This document shows, piece after piece, positions 32,733-50,188 of a stretch of DNA of 64,000 nucleotides. The number at the start of each line of letters is the position of its first letter. Position 1 is the first letter of the stretch. Source of the stretch: Zingiber officinale (lineage: Eukaryota > Streptophyta > Magnoliopsida > Zingiberales > Zingiberaceae). Under the pieces are notes generated by a model, which had not been told where the DNA came from, searched no databases, and saw only the letters and a program-made list of their open reading frames with translations. The stretch spans positions 8,765,705-8,829,704 of the forward strand of contig NC_055987.1 of NCBI RefSeq assembly GCF_018446385.1, given 5' to 3'. A program made the position numbers and the translations under genes.

Positions 32733-32870
32733 AAGAAACCTGGATTGGAAATGTCAACCATACTAAGTGAATTGGATTTATCCTATGGGCTAAGGTATCA
32801 AGAGCTCAACTATACAGACGGTCTAATTTTACTTGCTGAAATGAGGAAACATATATCTAAAAATAATTAA
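32733..32870 (+). other. Possible exon, unidentified
   Basis: After an acceptor-like ...CTACTGCAG (ending 32729) comes an open stretch, LKKPGLEMSTILSELDLSYGL to EMRKHISKNN, ending in TAA at 32868-32870. I do not recognise the protein. It could be a last exon or a fragment of a gene whose other parts lie at 33331-33567 or are lost. Confidence 0.3.
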
Positions 32871-33330
32871 CTATAAATTTATTACTATGTCAAAACATTT
32901 TTACATTCTGAAAGTTTGGTGGAGGCTTATGATTCCTAAGCTATACAAGGGCCACAGAAATCATGCCTTGGAAACCGAAATGGCGAACACATATAACGAT
33001 GGTTAATGAAGTCAGACGTAAATAAATACAAATAATGCATTGCCATTCACAATGCAGTTATGTTTAACATTTTAGTCTCGTCTTTGCATTCTTATACTTG
33101 TGGTTGCTAAAGAAGTTTGTAGTTTCTAGTCCAAGTTTAATTTATCCTATATGATCAGGATCAAATAGCTAATTCTAGTTTGAACTTTCAATTTCTCTTT
33201 ATTGACAACATCAAGGAAGAAACTATATTCTGACAACTGCCTAGTTCGATACCATGTTTGACAGAAAAGGTAGTTCGATCCCATGTTTGACAGAATAAGG
33301 GGTGACAGAAAAGGTAGTTCATAATTGTAG

Positions 33331-33567
33331 GTGGCTTGGGAGTTATTTACTGCTCTTCTTCTGCACAAGATTGATGACGGAGAACTGAAGCCTATTCTAT
33401 ATAAACCATGCAGGATTGGACCAGAAGAAACAGATGAATTGCTTGCCACAGCAGGACACATGCAAACACACGGCACGGCTACATACGGATTCCACCCACC
33501 CTTGCATAGCTTATTTCAACTCAATGCATTAGATGGTGAGAGAAATGAACACACAAAAATGTGGTAA
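33331..33567 (+). other. Possible exon, unidentified (78 codons)
   Basis: An AG acceptor (ATAATTGTAG) precedes an open reading frame with a protein-like composition: [41 protein letters not shown] and [22 protein letters not shown]. It ends at a TAA. Part of it (EETDELL region) is duplicated at 30580, so it belongs to the ancestral block next to Hsp70. No family recognised. Confidence 0.35.
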
Positions 33568-33990
33568 AATTTTCCTTACCTTATTTTGTTTCATTTCCTG
33601 CTATTCATCCATTAAAGAAAATTAAACCTCAACGGAAGGAGTTTGATTTCGATACATTACTAAATATCATATTTGAAACAAATAAAAAGTACGTCAAGAG
33701 TAGTATGCAACATTTCCTATCAAAAGAAGAATAATTTCAATCAGTGCGATGCATCAAGTGCATATGTTTTGCTCAAACCCCACAGATTCTGTTGGCAAAT
33801 AACCCAAGTGTTCCTAAAGTTGCTCTTTCCGGATTAAATAATTTGCAGGGAATGCCCCTGCAGGAAATTTGCTGGAGCATAGTCAACCTTTTTAATGCAC
33901 GTATATGTACCTCATGGACGGTAGAAATTTTGAATTTTAGTAACCTAAATCCATTGATCCATTGAGCTTCTGATATATCTGGACCAACCT
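33568..33990. other. 3' flank of the Hsp70 gene
   Basis: No ORF recognised. Hsp70 transcripts should end here on the minus strand. Confidence 0.4.
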
Positions 33991-40875
<6,885 letters not shown>

Positions 40876-41436
40876 GGATGGTGAGATAACTGATGAGCCC
40901 TGAGTCGGCGAGGCGCAAACCCTAATCAAAAATACGAGAGGGTTGGCACGAGATCAGAAGAGATGAGGCGAGTTCTTATGGAAGCCGAGGCGAAGAGAGT
41001 TGACGTCGACGCGTGGAAGCTTATGGAAGGAATTCGAAGACGCATAGCGTACCTAGGCGATTCAAGTGGACGATCGAAATTGGAGGAGCACCAAGATCGA
41101 ACGGTCATATTTATCCGATGTAACAGGGATCCGAATTCCATAGAAACATGTTTAGATTAGATCCCCTTTTTTAAAAATAAACAACTCTACTTCATGATGC
41201 TGACGGATCGTGTGGATCGGCATAAACCCTTATCACCGGCCTTCTTTCTCCGACGAGGCGCTGCCCCAATCTCTTTAGAACCCGACGCATTCGGATTTTC
41301 GATAAAACTTCGGCGATCTAGGATCTACAATCCACTCTGCAGTAAATCCATAGGCGACAACGGTGACGGCGGTGAGTCCCGAGACGGTGAGATCCAGTTT
41401 CAGCCATCACCGGACCACCATTGTCTCGAAGACTCC
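40876..41436 (-). promoter_or_regulatory. Upstream region of the Hsp70 gene
   Basis: This 560-bp region must contain the minus-strand promoter. Short GAA/TTC clusters such as GGAAGGAATTCGAAG near 41028 resemble, but do not strictly match, heat-shock elements. No clear TATA box was fixed. A piece (AAAAATACGAGAGGGTTG, about 40925-40942) recurs at 31018-31035 between the two Hsp70 fragments. Confidence 0.4.
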
Positions 41437-42942
41437 AAACGACCTCAACCTTCTCCATCACAATTCTCATTGGCCATCAACCGCTGTTGGCGACGGGGGA
41501 CAGATGCACCCTTCTACCCATCTCCCTAAGTTTTAATCCTAGCCCTCAGGAAGGTACGCTTTCCTTTATTTTCTAGATGAATTGTGAATAGATGTCTCTG
41601 TTATGAACACGTAGCAGATCATTTTTATTTTATCTTATTTTTGTCCTTGTAGATAATCATTGAAAATATCGTCTTGAAATTCAATTTAATCCAGCTATCA
41701 TTTCCATTTCTTGTATTGCGATTTTGCTTTTCCATGGCTACTTGATTTTCTCGTTGGAAGAATTTCACTAACAAAGATTGTATTTCCTTGCTTCCATAGT
41801 ATTGCAAATTAGGAACAAATGTTTCCTCACGGGAACGCATGCTGATGGTAGATTATATAAACTGGATATGCCTTCCTAGATTTACCTGTATGGAGAATGA
41901 TTTGCATTTTCCCTATATATGTTATCCTGTGGATTGTACGGGGAAGAGGATGATACGTATTGCAACACTCCCTTTAAATAACAGGACTTGCCATCTGCCA
42001 CAGCCCACAGCAATGCCAACTAGATTCTTGAGGTATCTAATTATTGAATTCATATTTTATTTCAATCACAAATTTCTGGCTGACATTTTTTGTATTCTTT
42101 TTATCCTCCCATGAGTTGAAGTTTACAACTTTAACAATGGATATGTTTCATACATGTTGCTTGCAGGACTTGGGTTGGTCAAGGAAACCATTTCGTTTAC
42201 CTGCCAATAGTATGAAATAGATACCGTGTGACTTTACCTGGTTTAGAGTGAATTTTATCACGCCATTAAAATATTTGTCTATGGAGATGTGAACTTTTGT
42301 ATATAGGTGATCGAAGGGTCCTTCTTTCACATATTATACCATTTACATTCCATCATGTTCTCCTTATATGATGCATACCACATTCTTTATAGATTCTAGA
42401 GCAATAATGTTATGATCGGATGGTTATTTTCTTGTAGAACTTTCAAGTTGCAGGACATCTACAACGACTTGAGATCTTTTATTATTGTCCAATATTGAGT
42501 TCATTCAGGCAAATTAAGATGATTAGATGAAATAGTATAATTCAAGAGGTTCTCTCATTAAATAAAAAGAATTAGGTGGCAGTGGGAAAACTTCACAGGC
42601 TAATAGACTAGTCTCATACTTGAAACGCAATGGATTATTAATTGAATCATGGGGACTTCTTGATAGGAGTGCTTCTATTGGAGTATTGGTCAACTGGTAT
42701 ATGCCTATCTTGCAAATGTATGGGAACTGGATGACAGAGTAATACACTTGCTTTTTACTGCAAATCGCTGGAAGAAAAGATGTCACATGCATATTTATGA
42801 GCACTTTCCATAGATTTTTTTATATGTATCACTTGTCTTTGATTTTTACATGTATCACTTGTCTTTTGTAGCACAACTACACTCAATTGTCTTTGCTAGC
42901 AAGTTTGACGTATGTGTACATCTAAAACTAATTTGCCATTAA
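41437..42942. other. Intergenic, source of the duplicate at 30070-30545
   Basis: Positions 41437-41700 match 30070-30545. The rest is AT-rich with no gene recognised. Confidence 0.5.
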
Positions 42943-43095
42943 AAAAAATGACAGTCTGATGCACGAAGCTCCAGCTATACGGTCCCGGGGAAGGATCCAT
43001 TGTACACAGCCTTACCCTACTTTTTTGCAAGAAGTTGTTTCTAGGATTCGAACCCGTGACCTTTTTGGTAACAAAATAACAACTTTACTATTGTG
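42943..43095 (-). mobile_element. Au-type SINE with 15-bp target duplication
   Basis: The sequence contains the Au SINE features: a tRNA-like B box (GGTTCGAATCC on the minus-strand family form; here GATTCGAACCC on the plus strand), GCAGCCTTACCCTAC and GCACGAAGCTCC. A perfect target copy CTAATTTGCCATTAA lies at 42928-42942 and 43096-43110. The tail is a short A/T run at the left end, so the SINE points left. Confidence 0.88.
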
Positions 43096-43110
43096 CTAAT
43101 TTGCCATTAA

Positions 43111-43962
43111 TATTGACAATATATTGTTGACGGTCATTCCATTGATATTATGAGTAAGATTGATTTTCTGGATTACTCTGTGTGCGTCATTTTTCTCAAT
43201 TGATTTCACATTTGTTGTTGTTTTTTAATATTATTTTATTTTTACATTATTACTTATAAATCAAGGTATTAATTGATGGGAAGATATTTTTGCTGCACCC
43301 AGATAATTTTGGCTTAAGGCATCTTCTCCGTTGTTCTTTGAGGCAGTAACATTTCTACAATTGGTGTTATATATCATAGCCCATCGGTGTGACAGGAAAA
43401 TGTCTCAGACAATGGTGACAATAACAACCAAGTCTTATTCCACTAAGTTAATTTACGAGATAAGTATTTTGCAGTAACTGATATCATTTATTGCCTTGGG
43501 ATGTTTATGCTTCACTGGTCTTTGAGGCAGCAAAATTAGATTAAGGATTTTTTTTATGGATGCAATCTAAGTTAATTTTGTCAGCGAGAGCAATAATTCC
43601 ACTTGTTCTTTGCTTGGTTTTAGTTTATGGAAACTGCTATACAACCTTTGATGCCAGTTGAAGTGCTCTTCAAATGGAACCGCTTTTTATTAATTTTTAT
43701 TTTTACGTGAGTTATTTCAGATCCAATTCAAATAGAATTTATTCTTCTGGCTAGTAGACTGCATCTTTGTCTTTAAAATGAATTATGCAGTCAACATTTC
43801 TGGTTCACAATTGTTTTTTGAGAATATGCTGAAGTTGCTTTGATATGTTCACTTTGCAGACAGTTGATGGCTGCCATCCAGTCTTCGCCTGATAAAAGTA
43901 AGTCAAATTTCAATTCCAAACATCATAATTTTGTTTAGCATTTCATCCATGTAGGCAGGGGT
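43111..43962. other. Intergenic stretch, no gene seen
   Basis: AT-rich. A short exon-like piece at 43861-43898 (between a GCAG and a GTAAG) is too short to identify. Confidence 0.35.
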
Positions 43963-43972
43963 GAGAGCATAC

Positions 43973-44351
43973 GAAATCGGATCCTCTGTCTCCAAAATTG
44001 TTTGTCCCGGTGTCTCACTCGTCGCTCCAGTCTACCGCCAACGGCCTCCGGCCATTGCCCCGATCAGTACTACAACTCTTGGGAAAGGTGAACCCAAGGG
44101 ACGTCGCCATCGTCACGATCGACGCCGGAATCTGGTCGGATGTGAGAGGGGCTTAGATCAACAGTGGAGAAAAGTTTGCTCAGATCCGGTCGGATTCCAG
44201 CGCCGATCGTGTCGATAACGATCCTCCTGGGTTCACCTTCCCTAAGGATTATAGTACTGATTGGGAGGACGGCCGGAGGCCGCTGGCGATGGGTTGTGGC
44301 GACGAGTGGGACACAGAGACAGACGATTTTAGGGACAGAGGATCTAATCTC
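43973..44351. mobile_element. 379-bp foldback MITE, almost a complete hairpin (Mutator-like)
   Basis: Left arm (about 43973-44149) and right arm (about 44178-44351) are inverted copies along their whole length: ATCCTCTGTC outside, GGCCTCCGGCC in the middle, GGAATC(T/C)GGTCGGAT inside. They leave a loop of only ~28 bp. The target copy GAGAGCATAC (10 bp) is at 43963-43972 and 44352-44361. Its tip is related to the MITE at 30155-30361 (shared TCCTCTGTCCC). No coding capacity. Confidence 0.9.
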
Positions 44352-44361
44352 GAGAGCATAC

Positions 44362-45591
44362 ATAATCCAAAACCGTAAACTATATGGAACTAAATAGAAA
44401 AATATATAAATTGTATACACGAGTAAATTAGTATGCTCTCATGTTTTATTGATTCGTTGTGTTAATTATTTAGCAAATAAGCCAAACTAGGTCTGATCCC
44501 ACTATTACATTTTTGCGATTACATTGACATCCTGATTGTTCTCATAGATAACTGAAATTCCTCATCGAATATTTTTCTGTCAAATCTATACCCCATTCTT
44601 TATTCCCCGATTGTGCTCTTCTTGACCACCAGTGATTGAGTTCGTCTTTTTTATTTGTTTATTTCTATTTTGGATGACAAATCTATTGGATCGTTCGAAT
44701 CGAGGATTATTATGGTGTGTCCGTAACAATTTTATTGGGGAGCGTATGCCCTTTTGCCAAATTATGATGGATCCGTGTTTTGCTGCAGCCATATTCTAGA
44801 ATTTTAGTTGTTCCTTTTTGGGCATTTAAACTTCAGTTATTGTGAGAGTATACATATGATTGCAACGATAGTGTAGATAGTATACGTTCCTCATGAAATT
44901 TTGAATAGAACAGCTCATCTCTTCCAATTTGTACATTATGTTCGTATACGTTTCTTTGAAGTCTGTCCTTTCTAACAATATAATAAATAGGGCCATTGAT
45001 TCATTGCAACCTTTGATTTTTTTTTTAATTGATTTAATCGTGCATCGATCATCGTTTGATTATTCGTATCAGTTCTATGTTGACTTGTGAACCTCCAAGG
45101 GACTGCGTGGGCGTCCAAAGCACAAACGTCCATAATGTTGTGTGGGTCTGTAAATTAAACCATCCCAGAGACTCTTCAAGATAGTATTATTTAGAAAGAC
45201 GGAAAAGAATAAAGAAAGGGAATAAAGAAAAAGAATAAAGACTTGAGACCAAAGCAAAAAAGGAATTAGGACAAAGTCAGGAACAAAGGGAAAATTGTTT
45301 CTTTGAAAAAATGCCACATTCTTCTTCTTCTTAGGTTTTAGAACTTAATGTTCTTATAATCGTCTAAATGAGAAGTGTCGAATTTGTGCCTGACGATATT
45401 TTTTCCTGCTCTTTTATTTTTTGTAAAAAAAAGTAAGCAAAAACAGTACGGGAGCGGCATAATCTAAACAAGCACAAGAGAAAGCTTGGCAGCAATCTTC
45501 TACAGCACACAGAAGAAAGACAATCCGTGTATTTACTTGCACATTTTATATTTACAGGCCGTCGGTGTGCCGCCTTCTTAATTCCTGCTTG
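44362..45591. other. Intergenic stretch and 3' flank of the DUF7950-type gene
   Basis: AT-rich without recognisable genes. The minus-strand gene at 45592 should end its transcript here. Confidence 0.4.
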
Positions 45592-46497
45592 CTAGAGGCT
45601 GAGGCTTAACGCCGCCTTCAAGTCCAGCCTCCAAGCGCTCCCGCCGTCGGCCAGCCTCCAGACGTCGCACGGCGCCGCCAGCGACGACGAACAGCTGGCC
45701 CCCTTCCCCCTCCCCGGCCGCCTCGAGTAGTGCACCCTTACCCTGCAAGTGAACGGCCGGGACGCCTCCGCCGGCACCGCACCCTTAGTCATCAGCCCGA
45801 CCCACACGTCTTCCTCTGCCCCCCGGCCTTCCAGAGGCATGCCGGCCACCATCCTCCGGTATGCCTCGTTCGTCCAAGTGACTCTGTCCCACACGTCGGA
45901 CACGAACCCAGGGCAGTCGTCCGCTGTCAGCGCTGCCCACACCGCCTCGTCGCTCCGCCACGAGACCTCCTCCTCCTTCCACACGTCCACCACGCACTCC
46001 ACCGTCACCCAAGAGTAAGACCCCACTGCCGTCGCCGGCCAAGCGAACCCCGCCGTCTCGTCCGCCCGCACTGGGTCCATCCACGCCGGCGTCGATGCGG
46101 TGGCGAGCGGTTGTCCAGATCCAAGACACCGCCGTTCCGACGCCCTGTCGTCCTTTCTCTCCGGTATCTCTGGCATCAGCGGTAGCGTCACGATCGTCGA
46201 CGGCGAGGTCCTCGCCGCTGGCGAAGACAAGGCTGGATCATCCTTCGACGACGAGGATCGCAACGTCTCCACCTTCCTCGTCTTCCTCCCTCGGTAACCG
46301 CCAGAGCCCTTCCGCCTCGTCGTCTTCCTTCCGACGGAGGACGCCGCCGCGGTGGCGGCCGAGGCGGCCCAAGACGAATCGACGACCGGCTTGGGGGCGA
46401 TCGGGCGGAACCTGAGCATGATCCGCCCCATCCTCCACGCCGCCGCGGCGTCTCCTCTGCCGTACACGTCGATGCAGCAACCGCCCCTCCGCTCCAT
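45592..46497 (-). CDS. DUF7950-type plant protein (single exon, 301 aa)
   Basis: A GC-rich single-exon gene. The protein starts MERRGGCCIDVYG and has RMGRIMLRFRPIAPKPV, then a basic patch (TTRRKGSGGYRGRKTRKVE) that could be a nuclear signal. A VVTLPLMPEIPE-like motif follows (here IVTLPLMPEIPE). The C-terminal conserved domain holds VTVECVVDVW, DCPGFVSDVWDRVTWTNEAYRRMV, FTCRVRVHY, PCDVWRLADGGSAWRLD and a final LKAALSLSL. This order matches a plant-specific family of unknown function (DUF7950, from memory). Length is usual for the family. The start is the first ATG of the conserved N-terminus. It is probably a nuclear protein; no enzymatic role is suggested by the sequence. Confidence 0.85.
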   Translation of the reverse strand: MERRGGCCIDVYGRGDAAAAWRMGRIMLRFRPIAPKPVVDSSWAASAATAAASSVGRKTTRRKGSGGYRGRKTRKVETLRSSSSKDDPALSSPAARTSPSTIVTLPLMPEIPERKDDRASERRCLGSGQPLATASTPAWMDPVRADETAGFAWPATAVGSYSWVTVECVVDVWKEEEVSWRSDEAVWAALTADDCPGFVSDVWDRVTWTNEAYRRMVAGMPLEGRGAEEDVWVGLMTKGAVPAEASRPFTCRVRVHYSRRPGRGKGASCSSSLAAPCDVWRLADGGSAWRLDLKAALSLSL

Positions 46498-46592
46498 CTC
46501 CGCCCTCCGATCCGCCGAATCGATTTCCGCTGCTCGTGAATAACTCCGCTGCAGCCTGTTCTGACTCGTTGTCGGAGTCGGTGAGCGAGGGG

Positions 46593-46600
46593 TTTAAATA
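46593..46600 (-). promoter_or_regulatory. TATA-like box of the DUF7950-type gene
   Basis: On the minus strand TATTTAAA lies about 96 bp upstream of the ATG at 46497, in an otherwise GC-rich region. Confidence 0.45.
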
Positions 46601-46739
46601 CTGCCCAGGGAATCGGACGCGCGTCCGCTTCCGCACGTATCGCGGAGTCCGTCTCGGGCTGCCATTGGCGAGGGCAGGTGGCCGTAGGAGGGGGCGACGG
46701 AGCACGTGGGAAAGCTGAGGACAATGGCAAACGTGGAGG

Positions 46740-47196
46740 AAGGAGACTGGCCTAGGGGGAGCGAACCGGAATCCTGGGGGGTGGGGGTCCGTGACACTGT
46801 GGATTATTTGTTGCTATTTGGGTCCGGGATAAGGATGGACGGGTAGCCTTTTATGGTAAAAGAATCGTGGGAGAGTAACAGACAGGGGACGCGTGGGCGG
46901 CAAAAGGCGACGTGGGCATCGGAGGACGCAAATGATAGACGTTTTACCAGAATCTTTAAGGGTGCTTCCTTTTTGAATGTCTAGGGAATAATCGTCTACC
47001 CACATTCTACTCGCCTGGCAGTTGGATGAACTGGCGGAAACGTGGAAGCTACCTCCTATATGATAGGTGAGTTGCTGAGATTTGTCAGATAGTTTAGTGA
47101 GGCAAGTGAAAAAGTGATGTGATAACTCAAATAATAATTTTAAAAAATCATGTAAATGAATTTACATTAATTTACTCTCCCATCGTTAATTTAGAA

Positions 47197-47238
<42 letters not shown>

Positions 47239-47329
47239 AACAAGGTACAAATCATAAGCATCACCATCATCATTTTTAGCTTCTTTAACATTACTTTTGA
47301 AAAACACAATAATTTTTTAAAAAAATCAA

Positions 47330-47369
<40 letters not shown>

Positions 47370-48900
47370 TCAGGGCATCATTATACCCATAACCCTCTCG
47401 CAAATCCACTCATGTCATTTATTTCCTAATTTTGACCATAAAATTCTTTAAAAAAAACCATTAGAATATTTCAGTGGTAAATAATGATGTTTACGATTGG
47501 CTTTCTAACAGTTAAAATAATAATATAAAATTATGACTACATTCACATGCTCTTATAAATTTATTCATCAAACAATTTTTAAAAACTTCAAAAAACTATT
47601 CACCAATTTCACACTTTTAATGAAAGGTGATCAAGGTTTCTAATGGATAGTGATGAGAAAACTAATTTGGGTGGGAAGTTCGAGCTGGTGAATGGGGACT
47701 GGTTGAGTAGTTGATCATGCACGAAGAGTTGTCGTCAATTTGGGTTCAACCAAACCTATCAAATTAGGTGTAGGTGAAGCATTTTAAATGAAATTTAAGG
47801 TTTAGTGTTGCCGGCAAGTGGAGCCCAAACAAGATTGTGATGAGATATATCAAGAATGTCATTCCATGCCTATTCCATACCAATTGATTCATCATTGCAT
47901 AGATTTGATTTATGCAAAGGAAATATCCTTTAAAGTAGCGTATAGAAATATTTATTTAATAGTTCGATTCTCTCTAAATAAGGTGTATATATATATATTT
48001 TTTGAATTTGTGTATGCTTAGTCTATACAAATCTTAGAATGCCGTTTAAAGGGGGGAAATCAAATCAGCCGCGCGTCGACCAGTCGTTTTTATTCTTTTA
48101 TATAAAATAAATATTTATAAATATACGAACTGTCAAAGATAATAGCTATTTATAGCACGAAAGGTATCAACGCTCATGTCCAATCAATTAAACCTCGCGT
48201 CATCGAACACGTGGTTCCTGCTGACAAAGATTAGATCTGCTATCTCACTTCCGCCAATTGCAGCCCGACAGGTTGCTCCTGCCGATTGATTGGATTCTCA
48301 TCAAACAGGAAGGGCAGTGGACCGTTCGAGCCCACTTTAACTAGCCTCTCTTCTTCCATGCGTGACGTGACCTATTTTCGTAACCGTTTTTTTCTTTCGT
48401 TTTCAAAAGGTTAAATAAATAAATAAAAAATTTGTAGATATCAAACTCAAACCATCGCACTAAGCAAGGTGACCGGTTCAATTCGTATAAATTTTCATTG
48501 GTCACACGCTACCGTCAATCATTCGATTATCATGGAACTAAAGCTATTTGAATCGACCTTCATTAGCATTTTTTTTATTTAGGTTAGTGACCGATAATTT
48601 TTTTTATATAATTAGATAGATAATTATCAAAATTTAAATTAATCGATTTAAAAAGTTATATAATTGCCTCATGCAATCTGAAAAAAAATAAATCATGAAA
48701 AATTTCACACATCCATAAAATTTATTGGAGTAAAAAATAAAACCATCTATCTGACCCAAATAACTTATGAAAAGAGAGAGAATGATAATTGTTTAGGTGG
48801 AAGGGGAAAATGAGGAGAAAATTTGAAGAATTTTCTTAAATAAATAATTAAATAGTGATCTTATCATAAAGTTGAGAAGGTGGATGCTAAAGACGTGACG
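46740..48900. other. Intergenic stretch with microsatellites
   Basis: No gene seen. It contains an (AT)n run at 47199-47235 and an (AAT)n run at 47331-47369, and is otherwise AT-rich. Confidence 0.6.
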
Positions 48901-48904
48901 TTCC

Positions 48905-49790
48905 TGTTGACCTCTGAGGGACTTTGTTTCGCCTACAATACAAAAAATGTCAGTGTCAAGTCATGGAAAAGATTCGGGCGATTGTCCTCTGATGCTCAAG
49001 TCTACCTCCGGCGAAGCAAGAAGAAGCAACGAAAATTATAACGTAACTGTAGAGATCACGAGAAAAGCATACCTCTGTCAATACCCGAACCCCCCTTTAT
49101 ATAAGGTTCTTGTAGCGTGTATGCACACTTCTTAAAGCGGATGCATTGTCCCAAATCTTCCGTGAATAGTCATGTCAGTAAAGTGTCTCTGACACAATAT
49201 CTTAACGAGCCGAGTATATCTCTAAAGTGACAGTGAAAACTTCCATCGTACGATCGTCTGCCTAACCATACTGCCCATCGCCGACACTAACTCCCAAAAA
49301 GATATTGAAGGATATCCCTTGGTGTCTGTTGCTCAGCCGAACGGGATGATGGCTCGGCTGAGAGTTCCTTGTCCCAGTGTCGTTCGCGTTCGCTGCGGGG
49401 CCGAACAGGGTGGCCGCTCGACTGGAGTCTCAGTTGTCTAGCTGTTGAATCTATTACTTGGCCGAACGAGGTAGCCGCTTGGCCAATACTTCCACTGTCT
49501 AGTTTCTATACATGCACCTTGCCCAAGCGGGATGACCGCTCGATTGTATTACCGTTGTTCATGCGTGGTCTGCTCAGCTATGCTTCTTCTCTGCTGATTC
49601 TGATCATTGATGTAAAGCCGAGTGGGATAGCCGCTCGACCTGCTTCTGCAAACACTTAGCGTTCATCCCTGCCTTGAATGTCTTAGATCAACTGGTGGTC
49701 AAACTAGTGATGAAGTTGGATCGATCCTTTCATATCTCGATCGGACGAGCCACTCACCCGCTCGGCCTGTGATAGAGGGCGCTAACCGTC
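48905..49790 (-). mobile_element. Probable diverged Gypsy-type LTR remnant
   Basis: The layout and vocabulary resemble the LTR of element G: CTCAAGTCTACCTCCGGCGA, a minus-strand TATA (plus-strand CTTTATATAAGG near 49095), and many short GCTCGGC/GCCGAACGGG boxes at 49330-49770. Exact borders and target copies were not found. Confidence 0.45.
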
Positions 49791-49895
49791 TTAATTTTAA
49801 CCTTCATTATGATGAAGACCTCTCCCAAGATGAGCCCCCTTATCACCACATCAAATAGCATTTTCATTCTACTTGAAGATGAAATATTTAGAATG

Positions 49896-49899
<4 letters not shown>

Positions 49900-49928
<29 letters not shown>
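49900..49928. repeat. (AT)n microsatellite
   Basis: Fourteen or so AT units near the end of the spacer upstream of the Iojap-related gene's 3' end. Confidence 0.9.
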
Positions 49929-49932
<4 letters not shown>

Positions 49933-50188
49933 GTATCATACACAAAGAACTTATATTTAATAAAAAAAAACAATAACGTCTTATATAATTTCAGGCAGCC
50001 AGATTACAATTCTTGTAAGGGCATGATCACTCCTTGGCAAGTAAAATAATAGTAGCAAGCCTTTTGCACATTCAGTACATGGTAACGCAGCATACAGCAT
50101 GAAGGTTTTATAGTAAGTGATCTTGAGATTGCAAAAGGATTTGTTTCGTCAAGCAGAAATAAAAGCCATACAGATTCGAATCGGTTGA

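Noticed and set aside
41194-41529. Plus-strand ORF of 111 codons upstream of Hsp70
   Set aside because: No family match, and half of it lies in sequence that is not conserved as protein in the duplicate at 30070.
45730-46730. Plus- and minus-strand ORFs overlapping the DUF7950-type gene
   Set aside because: GC-rich shadow frames of the conserved gene at 45592-46497.
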